A stretch of 64,000 nucleotides of DNA, taken from Emergomyces orientalis. Lineage: Eukaryota > Ascomycota > Eurotiomycetes > Onygenales > Ajellomycetaceae. Location: assembly GCA_002110485.1 (NCBI GenBank), contig MOWL01000069.1, positions 682,001 to 746,000 of the forward strand, written 5' to 3'. Shown here one piece after another: positions 34,558 through 46,573 of this stretch. The notes under the pieces were generated by a model. It saw only the letters and a program-made list of their open reading frames with translations, did no database searches and had not been told where the DNA came from. Made by a program: the position numbers and the translations under genes. Each line of letters opens with the position of its first letter. The stretch's first letter is position 1.

Positions 34558-37500
34558 GGTCAGCTGTGGGAGGATTAAGGGTCGATTTTAGTTGCGCATT
34601 TGATTTTGTATTGATTTATATCGAGTGTTATGGATGCGGCCTGGGAGCTTATGGCAGGGAGCTGTGGCTCAGCACTAAGATTACTATATAAATATATTTA
34701 CACCACTCGAATGAAGCACAATACTAGTAGAATAGTGTATAATTTTCTCTTGTCAATTCCTATAACCTATAACCCACCTATTCGCGCATTTCCAATAAGA
34801 AAATGAAAAGTAATTTAAGGCACTTCATAAAAGGGAAGAATTCATATCAAAGGATAAAAGGCAACGGGGGGAAGTAATGTATGACTAATACACGGATATA
34901 ACGGGAGAGCCGACCTCGGGAGGACTTGTGCTGTGTATTGTAACAGGGGTGTATGTATTAAATATCCCTCTGGTTAAAACGTTTTCATCAACCGATGGAA
35001 AGCTTCGAGAACGATGAATGGACTTTTGATAGAAAAGTAGGAGAACAATGGATAGCCAGGGAACGTACTGAAACTCTTTAGATCCATGGGGATTAAACTC
35101 AAACAACATGAAAACCCCCCTTTCCAAAATATCACTCTGCCAATTGGCAAGTCGAATCATCCTTCTCTCCGCAGGCAGGGCAACAAATTCAATTCGGAAG
35201 CAAAGATCATGATTCATGTTCATTTTTTCAAACATGGGACGGCTGCTTGGCCACACAAGTGGCAAATATTACCTCCGTTTCTTTGTTGACCAAATTATTT
35301 CTATCAATCTTTGCTATGAGCATTTCTCGTAAGGGCTTCTCCCATTGGCGGCAACCTTGGTCAACTCTAGAACCCTATACCAACCCCCGTTATATCTCTT
35401 CCCAATTTCTTTTTTTTTGTCCTTATCAGATGACTTATTGCATTGGCCATGTTTCTTAATTTTAATCAAATAGAAATCATCATTGTAACTTTCCCAGCAT
35501 GCTCCCAGTTGACAGACGGTGCCTATAGAAGCCATGCAAATGTGCCTTTTCTCTTGGTTCCCTGGGCTCATGATACTTAATCCCTCTCCCCCATTCTCTT
35601 CTCCCAATAACGCTCATCCAATATTATTTGGTATGCAAAACACCTGGGTGTGTCCTTTTGAAAATAGTCTTCCGTCAGTATCTGGACGAATCGCCGAATC
35701 ACCCGACCAAAGAAGTAGGCTCGCTGACAAATGGGGTCCATACATTAAGGCCTTCATTTCGACATGTGTATCTCATCTGATCTGATCTGCTACATTGCCG
35801 AGAGAACATTCAACCCAGCCGCATACCTAGCTGCATACTTATCTTACCATTCCTTCTAGGTTGATCGGTCCAAGGCTTTATTTAATGTGCCAAGGCCTCC
35901 AACGTCTCGCAGGGATCAAATCAGATCAACGTCAGAAGAACAAGGATTAAAAATAAAACCTGATCGCGTGCTCCATGCGAGAGAGAATGCGGAGATGGGA
36001 TGTAAACTCATCCAATGAATCTCCTTATTTCTCATCCTATCCAGTTTTCCGGTGGAAACCGCCTCTCAAGGGCTGCCTTGCCTGTATTCCTTGCGTGGGG
36101 GGTGTCATGATGAATCATTGATTTCAGCCTGGCAGGGCTAGAATCATTATACGCAAGCGTGGAGGGAAATGGCGGAAGAATGGAAGTGGAAAGGTTAGGG
36201 CCTTTCAGAGTTGCCAAAAAGAAATATCTGTGTTACTGGTACGGCCGGATTCTTTTTGAATGTGCAGTACATGCATACTGTCCAGGTTCTAATGAATAAA
36301 TTGCTGGGGAGCGGGCGCGGGGTAGCGGAGACAGGAGGCGCGAGGCGGCACTGTGGCTTATTAGAGGAAAACTCGCCTCTCGGTGAGCCAGCATCAATGC
36401 TATTGGAAACAATTGTTGGTGTGCGAATTGAAAGAAGAGGCACTCAAGATTATAGAATGAGTGATGTGCATCTACGTATGCACTTTTATTCTACACTATT
36501 TTCTCCATAAGTAGAGTAACCGTGTGTAGCCAGGTCAGTAAAATAATGCACGGAAAAAGAAAAGGATGGGTTTTTGCATTCATCATCGAATTATATAATT
36601 ATATAGGGGCCTTGTAGCGGAGGGCCAGTAAGGCGTTATCGGTGAAAGATACCTATGTTCTATCACACACGTTGAGTCGGACAGGACATGAAAAATCCAA
36701 AGTTTAAACCACTGTACCTGTTCCTGTTTTACTTTACTTCCCCCCCTTTTTGTAGAAGTTAGGAGGGAGGTAAAGCCGAGGGGTAAATAGCTCTTCTCTC
36801 TTCTCAAGGAGGATACTACTCCTCTTCAAACGCGGGTGTCATGATAATTGAATTCATATCCTCCCCAACCCCCCCGCATTGCTGCTTTAGTCTGTGCATC
36901 AAGGATATCTACCATCTATGCAGTCATCTACATATGGCTTTTCATTTCTTCCCTCCTGTTTCCTCCCTCCTTTCCTTTTTGAGGTTTTCATCCAGTACGG
37001 TGAACGTAAAGTTGATTCTTTTTCATGATTCATTGGAAAATTATTCTATCCACCAAAGTTGAGGCTAGCTACGGGTCGGGCGGTTACCAAGGAAAAAAAA
37101 ATTGTATGGAAAAACAATGGTGAAAATATCAACTTCTCAACACGAGAAGGTGTTGTCTGTACATGCGAGTACGACGTAGATCCCAGGCCAAATTACGCAG
37201 ATATACTGAGTAGCCATACGTACGTGTATGAACGACTTGCAATCGGAAAATACGCCGTGTAAATGTACTGTGTATGTACGCGGTATGCATGTATGTATGT
37301 ATGGGATTACCGTTGCATAGCGTCTGCTTAGGTTGCTGCAGTTGGTCGATCTTGAGGATGAGCTAGTGGCTCAACAAGCACCAAAGCACCAGTGAAAGCC
37401 CAATCATGCCTATCAAAATGACAAGGGAGCTTCATGGACTTCGCTCAATCGGTTGAGGCTCGTTTCTTCTTCTTTTTTTTTCCTTTTTTTGTCTCCAACG

Positions 37501-40500
37501 GTATCCCTGTCACTGAGAAAGAAAAATAAAGCATTATCGTCATTATTAGTTACCATCGGCACGACATTCCGGCTGGCAGACCGAGAAGAGCTGGCTCGGA
37601 GTTTTTTTTTTTTTCTCCTTCTTTTTTGTCTCTTGCAGATCCAAAGCTTGTCGTTGCTATCGCTCTCTCCGCTCTCGCTGTTCTCTGATTGTAAATTTTG
37701 AGAGCTCCTTTAATGTTGGACAGAGCCATTACCACCGCTGAACCCATTACCTAGGTAGGTACGAGTTAGATCATGTCACACGGCACGCGTGCCGTTGGCG
37801 GGCGAAACATAGACGGGCAATCACCCGTTACCCTGATCAATTCGCGGTTCTTCTGAAACCTGGATTGGCCGTTAATACCTGGCCATCAGGCGGAGGTATT
37901 TCGTAACTCGCAGAAGGGTTAGGGAATTAACCTTGGAACTTTGTTACCAGTGGAAATCTTACCAGAGTCAGCATCCCGCCACAAAAATCCCCCCTGGCCC
38001 AATGCATGATCTTTTCGGTCATGTATACCCCGCAATTGCGTGTGGCAGAATAAATCATAGCTAGGATGAGTGCGATTTGTGATTTCCGTTCCAGCATTCA
38101 TTCATTCATCGTCTTCTCCCTCCCATTCCTTCCCCCTAAAAAATGCCACGATTTTATACCACCTGTCTGAGAACAATATAGCAAAGAGATTATCATCCCC
38201 GCTCAACCCTCATGTCATAGCAGACCGATATGCGAACCGTCGTGAAGGAATGCCGTTCGCTGGGAAGAAGAAACAGATAACTGTCCGGGGAGGTTGGGGG
38301 AAGGCGGAGGGGTAAGGAGAAGTAGAAGAAGACGACACCATATTCCCAGGGGTCTTTTATATACTGTTGGTTGGCTCGCTAGTAGCTAGCAAACTTCCAT
38401 GCCCCTCGTGATTTTCTAACATCAAAAGAGAAAAAGGAAAAAGAACGAATTTCGTTTTTTAATTCTCCCCCTTATTCTTATATCATTAAAGACAGATAAC
38501 AGCCAATGCAAGGAGTATCAAAACTTGATGAATGGGCGCAGCAAACACACCCATGATGTAGTGAGAGAATAATACACGGCAATAATGATATTATTCTGTT
38601 GAATCTTGGAATCATAAGAGGTAGTAAACAGAATTGTTGATAGCTGGCAGGGGCAAGGCATATATATCGAGATGCCGAGGCGTTTGTGTACCTGAATCAG
38701 GAACCGACTTTTTTCTTTTTCTTCTTCTTCCTTGGAATTGAGGTTGTGCCGCCGGTGGTTGGTTGGTTGGTTGTTGGTGGTGGTTGCTGGCCGCCGTTGA
38801 GCATGGCGGTAATGTTCACTTTTTGTTTCCTTTTTTTTTTTGCGCTCGTTCAGGCTTGTAACAGAAGCAGGGACGCAGTTCTGTATTATTCTCTGATGAA
38901 TAAGGATGATGATACGGACGTACTGATTTTGATGTATAGCTATCTTTCGCAAATGATAATGATTAACGACCTCTCTCTCTCTTTTTATAACTCAAAATTC
39001 ACTGCTCTCTGCATATCTATTCCCCCTACCACCCATTCAGTTTAAATACAGCTTTCAATCAGAGCGATGGTTCAATATGGATGTTTTTCTTCAATGATAA
39101 AAAGCAGAAGAAAAGAAAAAAGAAAATAGAAAAATTAACAACAATGCTAACATTTACAACTATTGCTTGGCTAAATAATTTGCTGCTGTTTGTTCTTCAT
39201 GTTGTTATCAGTGTGGAGCTTTTCCTTCTGATGGTTTTTAACTAAATTAGTTAAAGGAGCGAGCAACGAGTCTCAAACCTGAGAGTACGCAGTAAGCTCA
39301 ATTGTGGGGCCCCCGGCCTCCCTTGGAAGGGATCCCCCCTGTAACAGTGAAGAATGAACAAATGTTTTGTCGTTTTCAGCTCAAACATTTTGGAAAAACT
39401 CTTTGAGAGTGTTTGAAGAAAGATTCTGGAGTGAGTATAGTGATAGATAATAAAAGTAGATTATTAGCGGTTTCTTGTTCCGGAAATGCTTGGAGCATCT
39501 TTACAGAGAACGTGATTATGTGTATTCTAGATGAAAGGAATATAAAAAAAATGAAAAAGAGAAAAGTAAAAGAAAAGGAAATGGAATCGGAGAATTGGCC
39601 AATCTGGGTTCTGGGTTCTGGGTTCTCTTGAGCTTGAGGGCGGCAGAGACATGGTTTGCGGGCCCCTTGAGAGAGATTGGCTCGCACATCAAGAGGCCAG
39701 TCAGAGGCCTACCAGAAAGAAACCCGAAAAGGCCCCATCCGCGGCACGTTGAGTTGTTCATGATGACTCGTGCTATGTAAGCTGTATGTTGGTTTGCAGA
39801 TGCTGGAGAATAGAAATCCATAAATATGGCGGCTGGTTGGAATTCAGGAGAAGCGGGAGGGCGGTTTGTTTGGTTGGTTGGGGGTTAGTCCGTAACCCGT
39901 AGCCCGAAACTTGTAGGGGATTGATTGGCCTGAGATGACATGACTGGGCGGACGCCAGTCACTGGCGGTGCTTTTCTTGGGGGGTGAAGGTTGGTAAACT
40001 TGGGTTGGGCGAGGACTTTCGGAAGGGATTGTGGTGCAGAAAAAAAAAAAAAAAGGAGCTGGGATGAAAGGACTCTCGACTCCAGTGAGTGGATTAATAG
40101 TGCGGTGGGGCCCAGTTTTGAGCAAGGGCCGAAAATATCCACTCACAGGGCCCATTTGTTATCATCCCAGCCTTGATTGAAGGGAACGAAGAGAGCTTGT
40201 TAGCTTGTTAGTTTTGCCAGAACGACAAAGAGGCTGCACAATAATTAGAGCACTCAACAAGTTAATAGGGCAGATGAGTGGGAGCTGGACAGCGTATGGG
40301 CTGTATGAGGGATGTAGTTTATATATGTATTTATTTATTTATTTATTTTATATATGTAAATCTGTACCTGCGACGAACACTGCTGGCAGCACCAAAACAA
40401 CCCCAAAATACGGCAGCAATCCAGGAGCTAAGGAAAGAGGAGCTTTGAAGCAAGCTGCTGTGGAGGTTTTTTCACTAAACTGGTTGTAACTTTGGTATCT

Positions 40501-41283
40501 TTGGTAACTTTGGTAAGTTATGTGTCCAGACTCGACAGGAGTTTCCAGACCCACAAAAGATGGGCGGCTTGTTTCGGTACGGTACGGTACTTTACTCAGT
40601 TCATCCATCCAGTACATTACACAAAATATCCCGTATCAAACGGCGCTGTACAGAACCACCCACGGCAGCTAATTGGCCACGCTGGGCACACTGGTTGCTG
40701 GCTTGAGGTCTGCGCCAAGGGGTCAGGTGTTCTTCCTTTCCGCTGCCCAGACCCCAAACAATACGCCATTGGTACGGTGATGATACAGGGACGATACGGG
40801 GGCTGTCCCTTGTCTGGAAACTCTGTTCCAAGTTGAACTCGCTTACATTTCCATTTTCCTTTTCTTCGGCTGCTCGTCTCTTTTTCTTTCTTCTTCTTTT
40901 CTCTCTTCTCTCTCTTCTCTTTCTCCTCTGCTTCATCTCTTCCATCAGCTGTCCAGCTCCTCTCGTCTTCCATTTTGATACCCAGCGTTCTCTTTGCCTG
41001 TGCTTGTGCTTGAGCTCATCTTTTTATATCTATTTCTCCTTTATATTTTCCTTTTCCTGAGATACCCCCAAAAGATACCCAAAGATACCCCCATATTGCC
41101 ACCTATTTATATACAACCCCCCCCCTTATTTTAATATCAAACGACCCAGATATACAAGTACCAAAATACTCAGATCAAGCATCGAGTCTGTTGTTGTTTT
41201 AAATACACCCAGCTCCTTTTAATCCTTCACGTCTTTTACCAAACCTAATATCTCTTTCCCCCCTACCCAACAACCTTACCAAG
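34558..41283. other. Gene-free region, 6.7 kb
   Basis: No supportable gene. Open frames are short, overlap and lack domains. It contains short repeats (TTTA units near 40328-40349, CTGGGTT copies near 39604-39626, TTTGGTA copies near 40493-40516) and several TATG-type runs. The two flanking genes are read away from each other, so both promoters lie in it. The right end carries the CT-rich promoter of the PH-domain gene. Confidence 0.55.
40850..40945 (+). promoter_or_regulatory. CT-rich promoter tract of the PH-domain gene
   Basis: A nearly pure pyrimidine run of about 90 bases, TTTCTTC and TCTCTTC words, 340-430 bases before the start codon of the PH-domain gene. Such tracts commonly precede transcription starts of strongly expressed genes in filamentous fungi. 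The function here is inferred from position and composition. Confidence 0.4.
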
Positions 41284-43393
41284 ATGTCGGAAGTCCAGAA
41301 GCCCGTTGAGGAGACCCCAGCTGCCGTTCCCGCTGTCGAACCCTCCAAGGACACTCCTGCTGCTGATGCTACCCCAGCTGCTGAGACACCCGCTGAGACT
41401 CCTGCCGCAGCTACAAGTGAACCAGCTGCCGATGCGTCTGCCGCTGCTGAAGAACCAGCCAAGGAAGAACCAAAGGCTGAGATCAAACCCGCCTCTGAGG
41501 GAGTTCTTGGCTACAAGGCTCCCGGATTAGTCAAGTAGGTCGCTCTATATTTGAACATTACAACATCATGTATTTACATGTATAATACTGTGCTAGAATG
41601 AGAGAATGCTAACGGTTTTCGCAATCTTTAAAAGGGGCTTCCGTTTCTCCAAGCGATTCTGCTGGTTCAGTGACGACGCTGTTGAGGTTAAGCAGCTCAA
41701 CACCTATTTCCAGAATGAGAAGCTGAGCGTTGCTCATCCTACCGCTGCCTGGGCCAGCCAGACTGGCAAGGGTCTACTCTTTTTCGCCAAGCGCGCTGAG
41801 GACAAGGCTGCCCCCACTGGCATCATCAACTTGGCCGATATCTCGGATATCTCTGATGTGGCCAAAGAATCTGGCAACGAGTTCCAATTCAAGTTGGCTG
41901 GCCACAAGCACACCTTCCAGGCTGCAAGCAGTGATGAGCGCGCTGCCTGGGTCGCCGCTCTCGAAGCCAAATCTGCGGAAGCTAAGAGCGAGAAAGAGAC
42001 CATCACTTCCAGCGAGGCCTATAAGGCTGAGCTGGAGAAGATGAGTAAGTGATGCCCGCAAGTTTTTTTTTTTAAGATCTTTAACGCTGTGATGATGTAC
42101 TGAACTTTGCATTAGCCAAGCCTCCAGTCCTTGCTGCTGCTGCCCCCCCGAAGAAGAGTCTCGAGAAGAAGGAGCCTGCTAAGGAAGGTGAGGAAGAAAA
42201 GAAAGAAGAGAAGAAGGAAGAGGAAAAGAAGGAAGAGGAAAAGAAGGAAGAAAAGAAGTCAGAACAGAAGGAGAAGAGCCGATCTCAGTCGCGCAAGCGG
42301 GCCAGCATTTTCGGAAACTTCCTTGCCAAGAAGGACGAGGAGAAGAAGGAGGAAAAGAAAGAGGATAAGGCTGAAGCCAAGGACGACAAGAAGGATGAGC
42401 CAGAGGCTACTGCCCCAGCTGCAGAGACCGCTGCTCCTGCTGAGCCTACTGAAGGTGAGTCGATCGTCTTAAGCATCTTGAGTATCGAAAACTAACTTGT
42501 ACTAGCCCCTGAGGAGCCAAAGGCCGAGGAGAAAAAGCCTGAGGTCAAACCTGAGCCAGCCGCCGTCAAAGCCAAGCGTGCTTCCATCTTCGGAAACATC
42601 TTCCAGAAGGTTGGTAACCAAGACAAGGCTGACAAGGAGAGCGCTCCCAAGAACACTGAGACCCCTGTCTCCAGCACTGCTCCTCAACTCGGTGACCCCG
42701 TTGATGCTTCCACCTCTGAGCCTATCAAGCCCGAGACCGTAACCGCTGCTGGAGAGCCTTCTCAGCCCGCCAAGGAACCTGAGGAACCAGTTGCCTCTCC
42801 AACCTCCACCAAAAGTGGTTTCCTTAACTTCATCAAGAAGGAAATTAAACACGATGTATGTCCAGACAACGTTGCCCGCGCGAATGTCACTTTCAAATAC
42901 CCACTAACATGTAACTGTTTGATAGGACAAGAAGGAGGCCGTCAAGTCTGATGATAAGCCTGAAAAGAAACCTGAGGAGACTCCTGCGGAGCCTGCCGCA
43001 GTGGAGACCACCACCACTCCCCCCGCTGTGAAGGAGAAGCGTCGCACCTCCCTTTTCGGCAACCTTGGCTCTAAGAAGGAAAAGAAGCCAGAGGTAGCCA
43101 CCGATGGCGAGCAAGCTGGTGACGAGTCCAAGTCTGCCGCAACATCTCCCCTGCCCAAATTCGGAGGAGTTTTCCGCCGCGTCAGCAAGGCTGGCAAGAA
43201 GGACAAGGAGCCTGCCGCTGCCGCTTCAGAATCGGAGCCCATTCCCGAGGCCGCTGAGAAGCCCGAGCCCATCAGCAAGGATGCCCCAGCCGAACCCGCC
43301 GCCGCGGTGAACGGCACTGAGGCCTCAGAGGAGAAGACTGATGCTGCCGCCCCAACAGCATCCTCTTCTCAACCTGTCCAAGCTGCCGCATGA
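41284..43393 (+). CDS. PH-domain protein with Lys/Glu-rich repeats (Meu6-like)
   Basis: Five exons, 41284-41534, 41635-42044, 42116-42454, 42506-42855 and 42926-43393, all in phase, give 605 aa. Residues 1-83 are Pro/Ala/Glu/Thr-rich and disordered. A pleckstrin-homology domain follows (about 84-200, from KGFRFSKRFCWFS to DERAAWVAALEAK, with the usual tryptophan in its last helix), implying phosphoinositide or membrane binding. The rest is Lys/Glu-rich and disordered, broken by near-copies of a basic motif, KRASIFGN (twice) and KRRTSLFGN, and a related KFGGVFRRVSK. PH proteins of this shape are often annotated after fission-yeast meu6, but I cannot confirm orthology. The repeated serine within a basic context could be a kinase site. 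The CT-rich promoter suggests good expression. Confidence 0.85.
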
Positions 43394-46300
43394 AGTGCAG
43401 GCGCCAGGACGAGCTTCGTTGAGATCGAGAAGTGGTGGGACCAGCGGTACTTGTCTAGTCCTGGCGTGTCAACTGCCTAATTGGATGATCGTAGTCCTTC
43501 CCTCCCCCAAATAATAACCACGGCAAAAAAGAAACTTAGCCTAGCGGCTCACCCCTCCCACTTCGTGTTTTTCTTTTAACAAAAAAAATTAAAAAAAAGG
43601 AAATATCAGACGTGAAAAACCCCTGTATGATGTGAAACATGTCGCCCGCAGGGCAAGTTGTATCCCCCCCTCCGCCCGCGCCCGCCACTTTAATCTCCGG
43701 TCTTTCGAAAATGTTTTATTATTAAAACATGCTCGATATATAATTGTCGCTCATTTCCTTGCTACTATTATTGTTATATTTTTCTTTTTCGGTGGTGCGC
43801 GCGCTGTTATATTATTTTCTGGGAAAAAAACAATATTTATAATGAAAAAAAAATATGCGAGGTGGACGTGAATGATACCCCGATACCCAAGTCGTCTTTT
43901 CTTTCCTCTCTTTTTTCTAACTGTTTTGTTATTACATTTGTCCTTTTTATATTTCCTTTCCTTTTCTCTATTAATTTTTTCACGTTGAAACCTCCCAATT
44001 CTTGCTCGTGAATGTGCTTTAATTTATTGGCTACTTTTACATAACTCATACACTCTGTCACCATCAAATCAACCACTTAATCTTACCTATCTGTAATTCT
44101 CATATGGTCAAAAACTCAAATAACACCAAAATAGGGGCTCGTCCTTGACTTTTTTTTATCTATTCATATATTTATATATCATACCCACACTGCACAACTC
44201 CATCATCAGTTCATCTACTCTCTTATTGCAAAGCAAGTAATAATATTTTATCGACAACAAATTGGATAAACTCTGTGTGACCACTGCACTCTTGCAAGTT
44301 TGTTTTTAATTTAAATTTTATTGGTTCTTCCACCTGTTTTATCCAATCTCTTTTTCTTTTTAGTCTGTAACAGTGAAGTGGAATAAGGGGTTGTGCGCTT
44401 TTGGCGGCACGTGGGCAGGAGCAGCGGGATCGTAAGGAGGTTGGTAAGTTCGCCGTGTATATAATATTCTATTCAACGAGCTATCCAAATAGCAATTCAA
44501 AAGAACACGTAGGAGATTCAAATATAGAAGAAGAACAAGCAATCAATCACATATCAAATCACACAATCGAAAAGGAGCAATCTCACTGCTCTGCGTACAA
44601 TCAATCTTCGCCGAATCCACACGTACATCAAGGAAATGGGAATATGAGGCAACCATGCCAAACAAATATATGAGGCGGTCTCGGCGAAAAGTAATACCAC
44701 GCCGAGATTCCCCACCACAACAGCATTGTTCATCCATCTATTTTCAATGCTTTTCATATATGTAATTTAATTTAATTTTCCTTCCTTTGGTCTCATTGTG
44801 TGTGTGCACTTGCTCTATGTTTTATTCTTTTGAGAGAAATTGTGAGATGTGTTTTCCTTTTTATTTTTTTGACAAATGTTGATGAGAAATGTATTGTATG
44901 ACTGCACAAATTAAAAATGAAATTGTCATTCTAAGCAAGCTATCATCAGTCTGATCTGTATCTAACAATTGATACAAGCTGATTGCATGTCATTTTATAA
45001 TTTTATATTTTGTATTTCATTTTATTTCATTTTATTTCATTTAAATCAAATTTCTTATTATAAGTCTTAGTAATGAAAGGGATCCTTTAGAGTTTGTTTA
45101 TTGTCATGGATTTTTCACTACCATAATGATATGTGATGATGATGTTGGGGTTGGTTATCATTCATTCCTCACCTGATCTGTGGGAATAACAAGTCACATA
45201 AGAAGGAATTGGGCGCAGTGTGCCAATGGGTATGTAGGGCATAGATGTATATATGTGCTTACAACAGCTCAATGTAGGTATTTTAGACTTGTGGTTCAAT
45301 CTTTACGTCGCTACATTGTTTCTTTCATTCGTAATGCACCACCTATTTGCAATACGAGAATGGCGACTAATCATGGTATCCCGCCCCCGTTGCATCCGGA
45401 TTCCGAGCCCCAACCGGAGAGCCATGCGCCGCCCTACCCGAATCAATCCCCCTCCACCCTCTCACGCCCGAAAATAGGGAGGAGTTAAAGAGGAAGAGGA
45501 TACGAACAGCCATACTAGAAATTTTATACTTCAAACAATCTTCTTCATTTCTGGTATGAATAGATATATAATGCTCTCTACCGTCCTGGTTTATATATAT
45601 GTAGATAAATATATGTATCTGTATAATAACAACAAAACAAAAAAAGGGTGTAGCTAGCTATGGCGGTGAATAATCAAAAGATGACTGAACCAGAAAACGA
45701 GAGGGTTGAGGGGGCGGGAAGCAGTGAAATGAATGAATCAAATGAATTCAAACAAGGCCAATTGTAATTTGCAGGGGAGACGGGGAGGTGTAAGCAGGCA
45801 GGGATGATGAAGGAGAAGTCAAAAAAAAAAAAAAAGAGGGGGAGAAGGAAAGAAGCAAAGAAAGAAAGGAAAAAGGAAGAAGGAAGGAAGGAAGGAAGAA
45901 AGAAATGGATTGTGAAGATTCAAATGCAAAGGAAGAGAGAAGGAAAGAAAGGAAGAAAAAAGGGGAGAAAAGGCAGGAAGATCTAGGTATCAACGTGAAT
46001 ATGCACATGTCCTTTATATTGTCTGCTTGCTTGCTTGCTTTGGTTCCCAAGGAGGGAAAAAAAGTAAAAAATAAAAAAGGAAAATAAAATAAAAAGAAAA
46101 ACCGTCTAATATATATTCGATTTTGGGGGACTAGATTTTCGTTTTCAGCTTTCAGTGGTTTCTGTCTGGGGCTTTCTTGGAAATTGGATTCGTTTTTTTT
46201 TTGGCGCATGTACATGAGAACAAGATGAAAGGAAAAGTGGTTTTGGTTTCTTAAAACGATAATTTTTCTTTTTATTTCCAACTCCGTTTCGTCGAGTGGA

Positions 46301-46573
46301 GGGCGAGAAAAGGAGGAGATGTAAGGTACTTGGCTGAGAATGCTTAGGATCGTACTTTGCTCAATATAGTGGTTAGCTTTACCCCGGCTGGCGGGAATCT
46401 TTTTTTCCTTGCTTTTTCTTTTCTATTTTTCCTTTCTTTCCCCAGCAGGGCTCGGTTCTTGTTACCTGCTAATCATGCCGTGGATGCCCTAAAGTGCTTT
46501 GGGATAGATCGGAATGTCGCCAACAGCCAATACTAGATTGCCTTTGATGTAATTCTGACGAGCGCTCGTGGTT
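43394..46573. other. Convergent intergenic region, AT-rich
   Basis: 3' flanks of the PH-domain and transhydrogenase genes with a long AT-rich middle. It includes ATTTC/ATTTT repeats near 45016-45043 and a polypurine tract at about 45805-45980. No gene is seen, and the open frames are low-complexity. Confidence 0.6.
45805..45980. repeat. Polypurine (GA-rich) tract
   Basis: Almost all purine on the plus strand for roughly 175 bases, with GGAA, GAAA and AGAAAGGAAG units and a 13-base A run. The strong strand asymmetry is of a kind that can form triplex or slipped structures. Confidence 0.65.
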
